Shown here: positions 1-5,936 of the stretch, in pieces
Layout of the letters: every line of letters begins with the position of its first letter
How positions within the stretch are numbered: the first letter of the stretch is position 1
Assembly: GCA_030149685.1 (NCBI GenBank)
Contig: JASLGI010000177.1
Coordinates: 1 to 13,047, forward strand
Length of the DNA: 13,047 bases
Direction of reading: 5' to 3'
Source: Bacillaceae bacterium
Lineage (GTDB): Bacteria > Bacillota > Bacilli > Bacillales_A > Planococcaceae
The notes under the pieces: generated by a model
The model's input: only the letters and a program-made list of their open reading frames with translations
Told to the model about the DNA's origin: nothing
Databases searched by the model: none
Program-made: the position numbers and the translations under genes

Positions 1-31
1 TAGGCAATGTCTTTTTTAGGTTTTGACCTAT

Positions 32-57
32 TAACAAGTAAGTGCACTCACTTGTTA
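32..57 (-). terminator. Palindrome at the 3' end of rpsT, possible terminator
   Basis: Two 13-nt arms (32-44 and 45-57) form an almost perfect palindrome that overlaps the rpsT stop codon. In the minus-strand transcript the single mismatch becomes a G-U pair, giving about 10 bp around a UGCA loop. The 3' arm is U-rich (UUACUUGUUA), but no clean run of U follows, so terminator function is only likely. A smaller hairpin (17-21 with 26-30) lies just beyond. A convergent gene such as holA is expected to the left, but nothing here proves it. Confidence 0.35.
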
Positions 58-303
58 CGCTTGTTTCATAAGACGTGATTTTTCACGTGACGCTTTGTTT
101 TTATGGATAAGACCTTGTCCTACCGCTTTGTCTAAACGACGTACAGCTTCTACGATAAGCTCTTCTTTGTTTGCAGCGTCTGCTTCGATAGCTTCGCGTG
201 CAGAACGAACAGCTAAACGCATTGCAACTTTTTTCTCGCGGTTAAGCTTTGTTGCTTTTTCTGTTTGGCGTACACGTTTAATAGCACCTTTGATTGTTGG
301 CAT
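55..303 (-). CDS. rpsT: 30S ribosomal protein S20
   Basis: This is small-subunit ribosomal protein S20, which binds 16S rRNA early in assembly. The 82-residue product begins MPTIKGAIKRVRQTEKATKL and is strongly basic and helical. It carries the family's typical stretches, including the early RVRQ segment, a central SAREAIE-like helix and the C-terminal IHKNKASREKSRL. The length matches the family. A strong ribosome binding site (GGAGGTG on the minus strand, 310-316) sits six bases before the ATG at 303. The gene is transcribed away from lepA, as in other Bacillales, where S20 is a single-gene unit. No defects are seen. Confidence 0.97.
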   Translation of the reverse strand: MPTIKGAIKRVRQTEKATKLNREKKVAMRLAVRSAREAIEADAANKEELIVEAVRRLDKAVGQGLIHKNKASREKSRLMKQA

Positions 304-358
304 TCAATTCACCTCCAAGTAAATGAAATGGAGCATCTTAAAATACTCTAACTCTTTT

Positions 359-387
359 ATTGTAATACGTATTTAACTTTACAACAA
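359..387 (-). promoter_or_regulatory. Candidate sigma-A promoter of rpsT
   Basis: On the minus strand TTGTTG (382-387) and TACAAT (359-364) are separated by 17 nt, leaving a leader of roughly 50 nt before the rpsT start. The -10 is good and the -35 is only a half match. It is the best placed minus-strand promoter in the rpsT-lepA gap. Inferred from sequence only. Confidence 0.4.
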
Positions 388-472
388 GCATCATTTTAAC
401 AAAGAACAAAAGACATTGCAATGATAACACAAAAAAGACATAGTAAACGTGCATCTTGTCGTTTGAAGAAGA

Positions 473-501
473 TTGAAGTAAGGGCTAATCACTGTTATAA
501 T
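473..501 (+). promoter_or_regulatory. Sigma-A promoter of lepA
   Basis: TTGAAG (473-478) and a perfect TATAAT (496-501) are separated by 17 nt. Transcription would start near 508, about 27 nt before the lepA ATG, so the leader holds little more than the ribosome binding site AGGAGTG (518-524). It faces away from the rpsT promoter. The remaining bases 388-472 hold no feature I can support. Confidence 0.75.
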
Positions 502-534
502 GGCTTGTAGCAAAAATAGGAGTGAAGCGAAACG

Positions 535-2361
535 ATGAATAATCAATCAAGGTTGGAACGCCAAAAAAATATTCGAAACTTTTCAATCATTGCTCATATC
601 GACCACGGAAAGTCAACATTAGCGGATCGTATTTTAGAAACGACTGGAGCGTTGACTGCTCGTGAGATGGAAGATCGAACACTTGATTCGATGGATTTGG
701 AGCAAGAGCGTGGAATTACGATCAAGTTAAATGCTGTACAACTTGAATACAAAGCAAAAGATGGAGAAACGTATACATTCCACTTAATTGATACACCAGG
801 ACACGTCGACTTTACGTATGAAGTATCACGTAGTCTTGCAGCTTGTGAAGGAGCTATTTTAGTTGTCGATGCAGCACAAGGGGTAGAAGCACAAACATTA
901 GCGAACGTTTATCTTGCATTAGATAATGATTTGGAAATTTTACCAGTCGTTAATAAAATTGATTTACCAGCTGCAGACCCGGAACGTGTGAAAGCAGAAG
1001 TAGAAGAAGTAATCGGTTTAGATACATCAAATGCTGTTCACGCTTCTGCTAAAGCAGGTATAGGAATTGAAGATATTTTAGAACAAATTGTAGAAGAAGT
1101 ACCTGCGCCAGAGGGCGATCCTGAAGCACCGTTAAAAGCACTTATTTTTGACTCTCACTATGACCCATATAAAGGGGTTATCGTATACTTACGAGTAGTG
1201 GATGGGACAGTAAAGCCAGGAGATATCATTCGTATGATGGCGACAGGTAAAGAGTTTGAAGTTCTTGAAGTGGGTGTCTTTACTCCTGGAGAAACACCGC
1301 GTGAAGAATTAACTGTAGGAGATGTCGGTTATTTATCAGCATCGATTAAAAATGTAGCGGATACGCGTGTCGGAGATACAATTACATTAGCGAATAACCC
1401 AGTAGAAGAACCACTTCCAGGTTATCGTCGAATGAACCCGATGGTGTTTTGTGGACTTTATCCAATCGACACATCAAAATATAACGATTTACGTGAAGCA
1501 TTAGAAAAATTAGAGTTGAATGATTCAGCATTAGAATATGAACCCGAAACGTCACAAGCGTTAGGTTTCGGTTATCGATGTGGATTTTTAGGTTTACTCC
1601 ATATGGAAATCGTTCAAGAACGTATTGAGCGTGAGTTTGGAATTGATTTAATTACGACAGCACCGAGCGTTATCTACAATGTTGTAACGACAGACGGTGA
1701 AGAAGTACGCGTCGATAACCCATCATTTATGCCAGAACAAACAGTCATTGAACATGTAGAAGAGCCATATGTTAAAGCGGCTGTCATGGTACCAGAGGAA
1801 TATATCGGAGCGGTAATGGAGTTATGTCAAGATAAGCGTGGAAACTTTATTACGATGGATTACTTAGATGATACGCGTGTGAATGTCATTTATGAATTAC
1901 CACTTGCTGAAATTGTGTATGATTTCTTTGATCAATTAAAATCACGTACGAAAGGTTATGCATCGCTTGATTATGAATTGATCGGTTACCGTCCATCGAA
2001 ATTAGTGAAAATGGATATTTTATTAAATGGTGAAAAAGTCGACGCGTTAAGCTTTATCGTTCATAACGATTTCAGTTATGAGCGAGGAAAAGCAATCGTC
2101 GAAAAATTAAAAGATTTAATTCCACGTCAACAGTTCGAAGTCCCTGTGCAAGCAGCGGTCGGTCATAAAATCGTTGCACGTTCAACGATTAAATCAATCG
2201 GTAAAAACGTTCTTGCAAAATGTTACGGTGGAGATATTTCTCGTAAACGTAAACTTCTTGAAAAACAAAAAGAAGGTAAGAAACGTATGAAACAAGTCGG
2301 TTCTGTTGAAATTCCACAAGAGGCATTCATGGCCGTTCTTCAAATGGACGACGAAAACTAA
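535..2361 (+). CDS. lepA: Elongation factor 4 (ribosomal back-translocase LepA)
   Basis: LepA/EF4 is a translational GTPase that acts on stalled or mistranslocated ribosomes and moves tRNAs backwards. All the GTPase motifs are present: AHIDHGKS (residues 20-27, P-loop), RGIT switch I region (59-62), DTPGH (86-90) and NKID (140-143). The EF-G-like domains II, III and V follow, and the C-terminal LepA domain begins around residue 490 and ends in a basic segment rich in KRK and KKR. The 608 residues match the usual length of about 600-612. The start is fixed by AGGAGTG ten bases upstream. It has its own promoter. No terminator with a T-run follows the stop. In B. subtilis gpr and spoIIP precede lepA, but here they do not. 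Confidence 0.98.
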   Translation: MNNQSRLERQKNIRNFSIIAHIDHGKSTLADRILETTGALTAREMEDRTLDSMDLEQERGITIKLNAVQLEYKAKDGETYTFHLIDTPGHVDFTYEVSRSLAACEGAILVVDAAQGVEAQTLANVYLALDNDLEILPVVNKIDLPAADPERVKAEVEEVIGLDTSNAVHASAKAGIGIEDILEQIVEEVPAPEGDPEAPLKALIFDSHYDPYKGVIVYLRVVDGTVKPGDIIRMMATGKEFEVLEVGVFTPGETPREELTVGDVGYLSASIKNVADTRVGDTITLANNPVEEPLPGYRRMNPMVFCGLYPIDTSKYNDLREALEKLELNDSALEYEPETSQALGFGYRCGFLGLLHMEIVQERIEREFGIDLITTAPSVIYNVVTTDGEEVRVDNPSFMPEQTVIEHVEEPYVKAAVMVPEEYIGAVMELCQDKRGNFITMDYLDDTRVNVIYELPLAEIVYDFFDQLKSRTKGYASLDYELIGYRPSKLVKMDILLNGEKVDALSFIVHNDFSYERGKAIVEKLKDLIPRQQFEVPVQAAVGHKIVARSTIKSIGKNVLAKCYGGDISRKRKLLEKQKEGKKRMKQVGSVEIPQEAFMAVLQMDDEN

Positions 2362-2401
2362 CGATATATCGTAAGAAGTTAAAGAATACCGTAAAAAACT
2401 C

Positions 2402-2430
2402 TTGACAAAATAGTATGGAAACGATATATT
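2402..2430 (+). promoter_or_regulatory. Strong sigma-A promoter driving the SAM riboswitch
   Basis: A consensus TTGACA (2402-2407) is followed after 17 nt by TATATT (2425-2430). Transcription should start near 2437, about 20 nt before the first riboswitch helix. It is the best -35 in the window and shows the riboswitch has its own transcript rather than being lepA readthrough. The sequence AACGATATAT, covering the -10, also occurs 60 bp upstream. Confidence 0.8.
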
Positions 2431-2455
2431 ATTAGTAACTTTTCAATCGCATAGT

Positions 2456-2552
2456 CCTTATCAAGAGCAAGCGAGGCATCTGGGCCTTTGACCTTGCGGC
2501 AACCATCCGAATCGGAACGGTGCCCCTTCCAGCGAGTAATCGAAAGATGAGG
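2456..2552 (+). promoter_or_regulatory. SAM-I (S-box) riboswitch aptamer
   Basis: An S-adenosylmethionine-binding leader RNA. Helix P1 pairs CCTTATC (2456-2462) with GATGAGG (2546-2552). P2 pairs GCAAG (2467-2471) with CTTGC (2493-2497), with kink-turn-like CGA/TTGA sides and the inner GGC/GCC helix. The conserved GGCAACC (2498-2504) and GGTGC (2519-2523) are present. The diagnostic pseudoknot is kept: CTGG (2480-2483) with CCAG (2529-2532). P3 is tiny (TCCG/CGGA, loop AAT) and P4 is only 3 bp with a GTAA tetraloop. In this family SAM binding holds P1 and lets the downstream terminator form, so expression is high when SAM is low. Here GGAGA(T)GG (2552-2559) can pair with CCTCTCC (2576-2582) as the antiterminator. 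Confidence 0.93.
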
Positions 2553-2571
2553 GAGATGGATACGAAACCGT

Positions 2572-2607
2572 AAAACCTCTCCTACGACATGTAGGGGAGG
2601 TTTTTTT
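2572..2607 (+). terminator. Intrinsic terminator of the SAM riboswitch (expression platform)
   Basis: A long stem formed by 2572-2585 and the complementary arm starting at 2591 encloses the loop GACAT and runs into seven T. There is one G-U pair. The 5' arm overlaps the predicted antiterminator partner at 2576-2582, which is the standard S-box on/off arrangement. Confidence 0.92.
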
Positions 2608-2663
2608 CATACCTCACTTGATGGACCGTGATGAAAAGAATACATCAATCGAGGAGCATGATT

Positions 2664-2954
2664 ATGGGAACAGTACAAGAATATCATCCATACAAACGGG
2701 TGTTAGGACATCGGGATGCAAGTAAACAGGAAACGTATTTAGAAAAGATGAAACGTTTAGATGTGATGATTGCATTTTTTGCTTCAGGAAAATCACAACA
2801 AGTTGTCGGCCGTCCAGCAAAAGAATTGTATGAACAGTTTTTAGAAGGGCAAGTATTATTACGAACGAAAGCGACAGACGGAGAATATATTCATTTTGTT
2901 ACGTCGTCGATCGAACAAGTTGTTTTTTATCCTGCTGGTGTAAAATTTGCGTAA
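2664..2954 (+). CDS. Unrecognised 96-residue protein under SAM riboswitch control
   Basis: I do not recognise this protein. The product begins MGTVQEYHPYKRV and is soluble-looking: no signal peptide, no membrane segment and no cysteine. Residues 19-40 look helical (DASKQETYLEKMKRLDVMIA), followed by GRPAKELYEQFLEG (49-62) and a C-terminal half that looks like beta strands (QVLLRTK, EYIHFVT, EQVVFYPAGV). The ATG at 2664 is chosen because GAGGAG (2651-2656) lies seven bases before it. The in-frame ATGs at 2658 and 2628 are worse placed. It is the only gene between the SAM riboswitch and the terminator at 3010, so it should be made when SAM is scarce. It resembles none of the usual S-box genes (methionine synthesis, transport or SAM synthetase). 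Function unknown. That it is a real gene is supported by its ribosome binding site, codon use like its neighbours and its regulatory leader. Confidence 0.8.
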   Translation: MGTVQEYHPYKRVLGHRDASKQETYLEKMKRLDVMIAFFASGKSQQVVGRPAKELYEQFLEGQVLLRTKATDGEYIHFVTSSIEQVVFYPAGVKFA

Positions 2955-2969
2955 AGAAAGTGTTCGCAT

Positions 2970-2998
2970 TTGAAGTTTGAACGAATTGTTTGTACGAT
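2970..2998 (+). promoter_or_regulatory. Weak candidate promoter upstream of hemW
   Basis: TTGAAG (2970-2975) and TACGAT (2993-2998) are 17 nt apart. An overlapping alternative is TTGAAC (2977-2982) with TATAAA (2998-3003) at a poor 15-nt spacing. Either would start RNA just before the hairpin at 3010, so hemW transcription would have to pass that hairpin. Neither is convincing. Confidence 0.25.
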
Positions 2999-3009
2999 AT
3001 AAAGGAAGG

Positions 3010-3034
3010 AAAAGAGGGCCTCGGCCCTCTTTTT
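3010..3034 (+). terminator. Strong intrinsic terminator between the small gene and hemW
   Basis: A stem AAAAGAGGGC / GCCCTCTTTT closes a CTCG loop (3020-3023) and ends in a T-run. It ends the riboswitch unit. It also lies only 22 nt before the hemW start, so hemW depends on readthrough or on a promoter just upstream. The 3' arm CCCTCT (3025-3030) is equally complementary to AGAGGG at 3041-3046, part of the hemW ribosome binding site. Confidence 0.85.
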
Positions 3035-3056
3035 GTTATGAGAGGGAGGCGTCGCT

Positions 3057-4187
3057 ATGCGCGCAATGTATATTCACATACCATTTTGTCATCAAATTTG
3101 TAATTATTGCGATTTCAACAAAGTATATTTTAAAAATCAACCAGTAGATGAATATTTAATCGCTTTACAACGGGAGCTTCAAATGTATGCTCAACGTTAT
3201 TCAATGGATTCTTTAGAAACGGTATTTATCGGTGGAGGAACGCCGACATCACTGAGTCCGCAACAGTTAGAAAAGTTATTAGCCGCTATTCGGGAAGTAG
3301 TAAATATTCAGCAGCTTAAAGAGTATACAATCGAAGCAAACCCTGATGAATTAACGAAAGAAAAATTAGAAGTGTTGTATCAAGGAGGAGTTCGTCGGTT
3401 AAGTATAGGTGTGCAATCATTCAATGATGAGCATTTACGTACATTAGGACGTACCCATAGTGCAAGCGATGTAAAGAAAGTCATTGCTGATGCACGGTCG
3501 GTCGGTTTTGAAAATATGAGTATCGATTTGATCTATGGATTGCCTGAACAAACGATGAATGATTGGCAAGAAACATTGCGTCAAGCACTTGATTTACAAT
3601 TACCTCATTATTCAACGTATTCATTGATTATTGAGCCGAAGACTGTTTTTTATAACTTACGCAATAATGATCAGTTAAAATTACCGGATGCTTCGATCGA
3701 AGGTGAGATGTTTACATACGTCATTGAAGAGATGGAGCGTCGAGGGTATGAACAGTATGAAGTAAGTAATTTCGCACAACCGAATTATGAATCTATTCAT
3801 AACTGTGTGTATTGGGAAAATGATGAGTACTTTGGTATTGGTGCAGGAGCGCACGGCTATGTCGAAGGTGTTCGATACTCAAATATCGGGCCTGTGCAAC
3901 ATTATATTGATGGCGTAACTGAGACATTTCCACGTCGAGATGAACATCGTGTAACGAAAAAAGAAGCGATAGAAGAAGAGATGTTTTTAGGACTTCGTAT
4001 GACGAAAGGTGTCAATTGTCAAACTTTTTTAGAAAAGTTTCAACAGCCTATTGAGGAAGTGTACGGTATACAATTAGAGGAGTTAAAAGCACGAGGGTTA
4101 ATGGAAGAAAAAGATGGTTATTGGACATTGACAAAGGAAGGTTTATATAGAGGAAATGACGTTTTTGAACAGTTTCTTTTATCATGA
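3057..4187 (+). CDS. hemW: Radical SAM heme chaperone HemW (HemN-like)
   Basis: HemW binds heme and an iron-sulfur cluster and is thought to pass heme to target proteins. It was long annotated as oxygen-independent coproporphyrinogen III oxidase. The radical SAM cluster motif is C11-x3-C15-x2-C18 followed by Asp-Phe. This differs from true HemN, which has a fourth cysteine two residues later. GGGTP (59-63) is the SAM-binding motif, and HNCVYW (248-253) matches the HNxxYW heme-binding motif of HemW. The C-terminal HemN domain follows. The 376 residues are normal for the family. AGAGGGAGG (3041-3049) fixes the start. In Bacillales it lies between lepA and hrcA, as here. There is no terminator between it and the hrcA promoter, so some readthrough into the heat-shock operon is likely. 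Confidence 0.95.
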   Translation: MRAMYIHIPFCHQICNYCDFNKVYFKNQPVDEYLIALQRELQMYAQRYSMDSLETVFIGGGTPTSLSPQQLEKLLAAIREVVNIQQLKEYTIEANPDELTKEKLEVLYQGGVRRLSIGVQSFNDEHLRTLGRTHSASDVKKVIADARSVGFENMSIDLIYGLPEQTMNDWQETLRQALDLQLPHYSTYSLIIEPKTVFYNLRNNDQLKLPDASIEGEMFTYVIEEMERRGYEQYEVSNFAQPNYESIHNCVYWENDEYFGIGAGAHGYVEGVRYSNIGPVQHYIDGVTETFPRRDEHRVTKKEAIEEEMFLGLRMTKGVNCQTFLEKFQQPIEEVYGIQLEELKARGLMEEKDGYWTLTKEGLYRGNDVFEQFLLS

Positions 4188-4196
4188 GCCTAACCG

Positions 4197-4225
4197 TTGA
4201 CAACGAATAGAAGGTTTGATAAATT
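4197..4225 (+). promoter_or_regulatory. Promoter of the hrcA-dnaK operon
   Basis: A consensus TTGACA (4197-4202) lies just after the hemW stop. The best-spaced -10 is TAAATT (4220-4225, 17 nt). TAATAT (4226-4231) is closer to consensus but 23 nt away. Transcription would begin just at or before the CIRCE element, the usual arrangement for a sigma-A heat-shock promoter blocked by HrcA. Confidence 0.65.
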
Positions 4226-4235
4226 TAATATAGTA

Positions 4236-4262
4236 TTAGCACTCGAAGTTGTTGAGTGCTAA
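4236..4262 (+). promoter_or_regulatory. CIRCE operator (HrcA binding site)
   Basis: TTAGCACTC (4236-4244), nine bases, then GAGTGCTAA (4254-4262): a perfect match to the CIRCE consensus. HrcA, made stable by GroEL, binds this site and represses the operon until heat or misfolded protein draws GroEL away. Because hrcA is the first gene, the circuit is self-regulating. Confidence 0.98.
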
Positions 4263-4276
4263 CAGGAGTGATGATG

Positions 4277-5326
4277 ATGTTGACAAATAGACAGTTGCTA
4301 ATTTTACAGCTAACCGTTAACGATTTCATCGAGTCCGCACATCCTGTAGGTTCTAGACAGTTGTCGAAGAAGCCGGAAGCACCGTTTAGTCCAGCAACGA
4401 TAAGGAATGAAATGGCGGACTTAGAAGACATGGGTTTATTAGAGAAAACACATACGTCTTCAGGACGTATCCCGTCTGAGAAAGGGTATCGATATTATGT
4501 CGATCATCTATTGAAGCCAGAGCGGCTCAATGAACGGGAAAAAGCTTTCGTTCGTTCATTATTTGATGAGCATGTGATAGCTTCTGAATCGATTATTCAA
4601 AAAACGGCCGACGTTTTATCAGATTTAACAAATTATACGTCGATTTTACTCGGTCCAAATACGTCGAAACATCGAGTGAAGAAATTTGAGATTGTCCCGT
4701 TGAATGAAAATGTTGCTGTTGCTATCGTTGTCACGGATACAGGACGTGTTGAAAATCGGATGTTTCAAGTACCTCAACATTTGCACGTCGCTGATATAGA
4801 AAAGCTCGTCAATATTTTAAATGAACAACTCGTCGGAACTCCATTGAATCAAGTACAGCGAAAACTCCGTACAGAAGTTGATGAAATTTTGAGGGTACAT
4901 GTGCATGAAGCTGAAATACTCCTTCAATCATTATACCAGGCAATGCATATTGAAGATGAAAACCAAGTGTTTTTTGGTGGGAAGTTTAATATGATGAAAC
5001 AACCTGAATTTCATGATGTCGATCAAGTAGAATTGTTATTCGATGTGATAGATGACGCTTCAGCATCCTTGCTTTTCCGTGATGGAGAAGGTGTGAATGT
5101 ACGTATCGGGTCTGAAAATGATCACGATGCGATGGAGAATTGTAGCATTATTACAGCGAATTATTCACTCGGTGGAGATTCGCTCGGTTCATTAGCGATT
5201 ATTGGACCGACACGAATGGACTATAGTCGAACAATTGCTATTTTAGATGTGATGAGTAGACATTTATCAAAAGAACTTTCTCAGCTCATGTATGGTGAAG
5301 TTTTAACGAGGAGGAACGAATCGTGA
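4277..5326 (+). CDS. hrcA: Heat-inducible transcription repressor HrcA
   Basis: HrcA is the dimeric repressor that binds CIRCE. The start at 4277 gives MLTNRQLLIL, the exact family N-terminus, eight bases after GGAG (4265-4268). An upstream in-frame GTG at 4256 lies inside the CIRCE arm and is rejected. The product is 349 residues. The N-terminal winged helix carries HPVGSR (22-27), the recognition region SPATIRNEMADLE (38-50) and the wing segment GRIPSEKGYRYYVDHL (63-78). The GAF-like dimerisation domain follows. It heads the operon and overlaps grpE by 4 bp (GTGA), suggesting translational coupling. Confidence 0.97.
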   Translation: MLTNRQLLILQLTVNDFIESAHPVGSRQLSKKPEAPFSPATIRNEMADLEDMGLLEKTHTSSGRIPSEKGYRYYVDHLLKPERLNEREKAFVRSLFDEHVIASESIIQKTADVLSDLTNYTSILLGPNTSKHRVKKFEIVPLNENVAVAIVVTDTGRVENRMFQVPQHLHVADIEKLVNILNEQLVGTPLNQVQRKLRTEVDEILRVHVHEAEILLQSLYQAMHIEDENQVFFGGKFNMMKQPEFHDVDQVELLFDVIDDASASLLFRDGEGVNVRIGSENDHDAMENCSIITANYSLGGDSLGSLAIIGPTRMDYSRTIAILDVMSRHLSKELSQLMYGEVLTRRNES

Positions 5327-5910
5327 CTGAAAATAAAAAAGATCAAACTGAAGAAGTAGTAGAAGATACTGTTGAAGTAGAAGAAGCAGTCGATCAAGAA
5401 GAGGTACAAGAAGAAGTAGAAGAAGTAGAAAAAGTTGCTGAAGAAGAAAAAGAAGAAACACCTGAAGAGATCATCGCTCATTTAGAAAACGAATTAAAAG
5501 AGCAAGAGAATGAACGTCTTCGTCTTTTAGCAGACTTTGATAATTATAAGCGTCGTATGCGTGAACAAGAAGCGCGTGATAAAAAGTATCGTGCACAATC
5601 ACTCATCGAAAACTTGTTACCAGCACTGGATAACTTTGAGCGTGCCTTACAAGTAGAAGTCACTTCTGAAGATGCTCAAGCGTTAAAAGAAGGTGTAGAA
5701 ATGGTGCAACGAGATATTTTAAGTGCACTTGAAAAAGAAGGATTAACACCGATTCCTGCAGAGGGAGAACCGTTTGATCCGAATTTCCATCAAGCAGTAA
5801 TGACTGCTCAAGAAGAAGGCGAATCAGGAATTATTTTAGAAGAATTCCAAAAAGGATATCAACTACATGACCGCGTCGTTCGTGCGAGCATGGTTAAAGT
5901 AAATGACTAA
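5323..5910 (+). CDS. grpE: Nucleotide exchange factor GrpE
   Basis: GrpE releases ADP from DnaK and so resets the chaperone cycle. The product has 195 residues. Residues 1-50 are an extremely acidic, low-complexity tail (many Glu, a few Val), usual in kind but rich here. A long coiled coil follows (about 50-95, including [13 protein letters not shown]) with the conserved [12 protein letters not shown] (98-109). The C-terminal beta domain that touches DnaK has [12 protein letters not shown] (148-159). The start is GTG, fixed by GAGGAGG (5308-5314) eight bases upstream, and it overlaps the hrcA stop. The GAA-rich 5' end gives a meaningless Phe-rich reading frame on the other strand. Confidence 0.97.
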   Translation: MTENKKDQTEEVVEDTVEVEEAVDQEEVQEEVEEVEKVAEEEKEETPEEIIAHLENELKEQENERLRLLADFDNYKRRMREQEARDKKYRAQSLIENLLPALDNFERALQVEVTSEDAQALKEGVEMVQRDILSALEKEGLTPIPAEGEPFDPNFHQAVMTAQEEGESGIILEEFQKGYQLHDRVVRASMVKVND

Positions 5911-5936
5911 CACAAATTATTAGGAGGAAATTATTT

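Noticed and set aside
421..510. Possible 29-codon reading frame in the rpsT-lepA gap
   Set aside because: No ribosome binding site, no recognisable product, and it runs through the lepA promoter.
2628..2663. Longer start for the small unknown gene
   Set aside because: The ATG at 2628 has no ribosome binding site, while GAGGAG at 2651-2656 is ideally spaced for the ATG at 2664.
3057..4187. Annotation as oxygen-independent coproporphyrinogen III oxidase (HemN)
   Set aside because: The fourth cysteine after CxxxCxxC of true HemN is replaced by Phe, and the HNxxYW motif of HemW is present.
4256..4276. GTG start for hrcA seven codons upstream
   Set aside because: It lies inside the CIRCE arm and has no ribosome binding site. 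The family begins MLTNRQ, which is the ATG at 4277.
4190..4318. CTAACCGTT repeated at 4190-4198 and 4310-4318
   Set aside because: One copy overlaps the promoter but the other lies in hrcA coding sequence. A 9-bp match at this distance is plausible by chance.
5281..5481. Phe-rich minus-strand reading frame over the grpE start
   Set aside because: It is only the complement of the GAA-rich acidic tail of GrpE.
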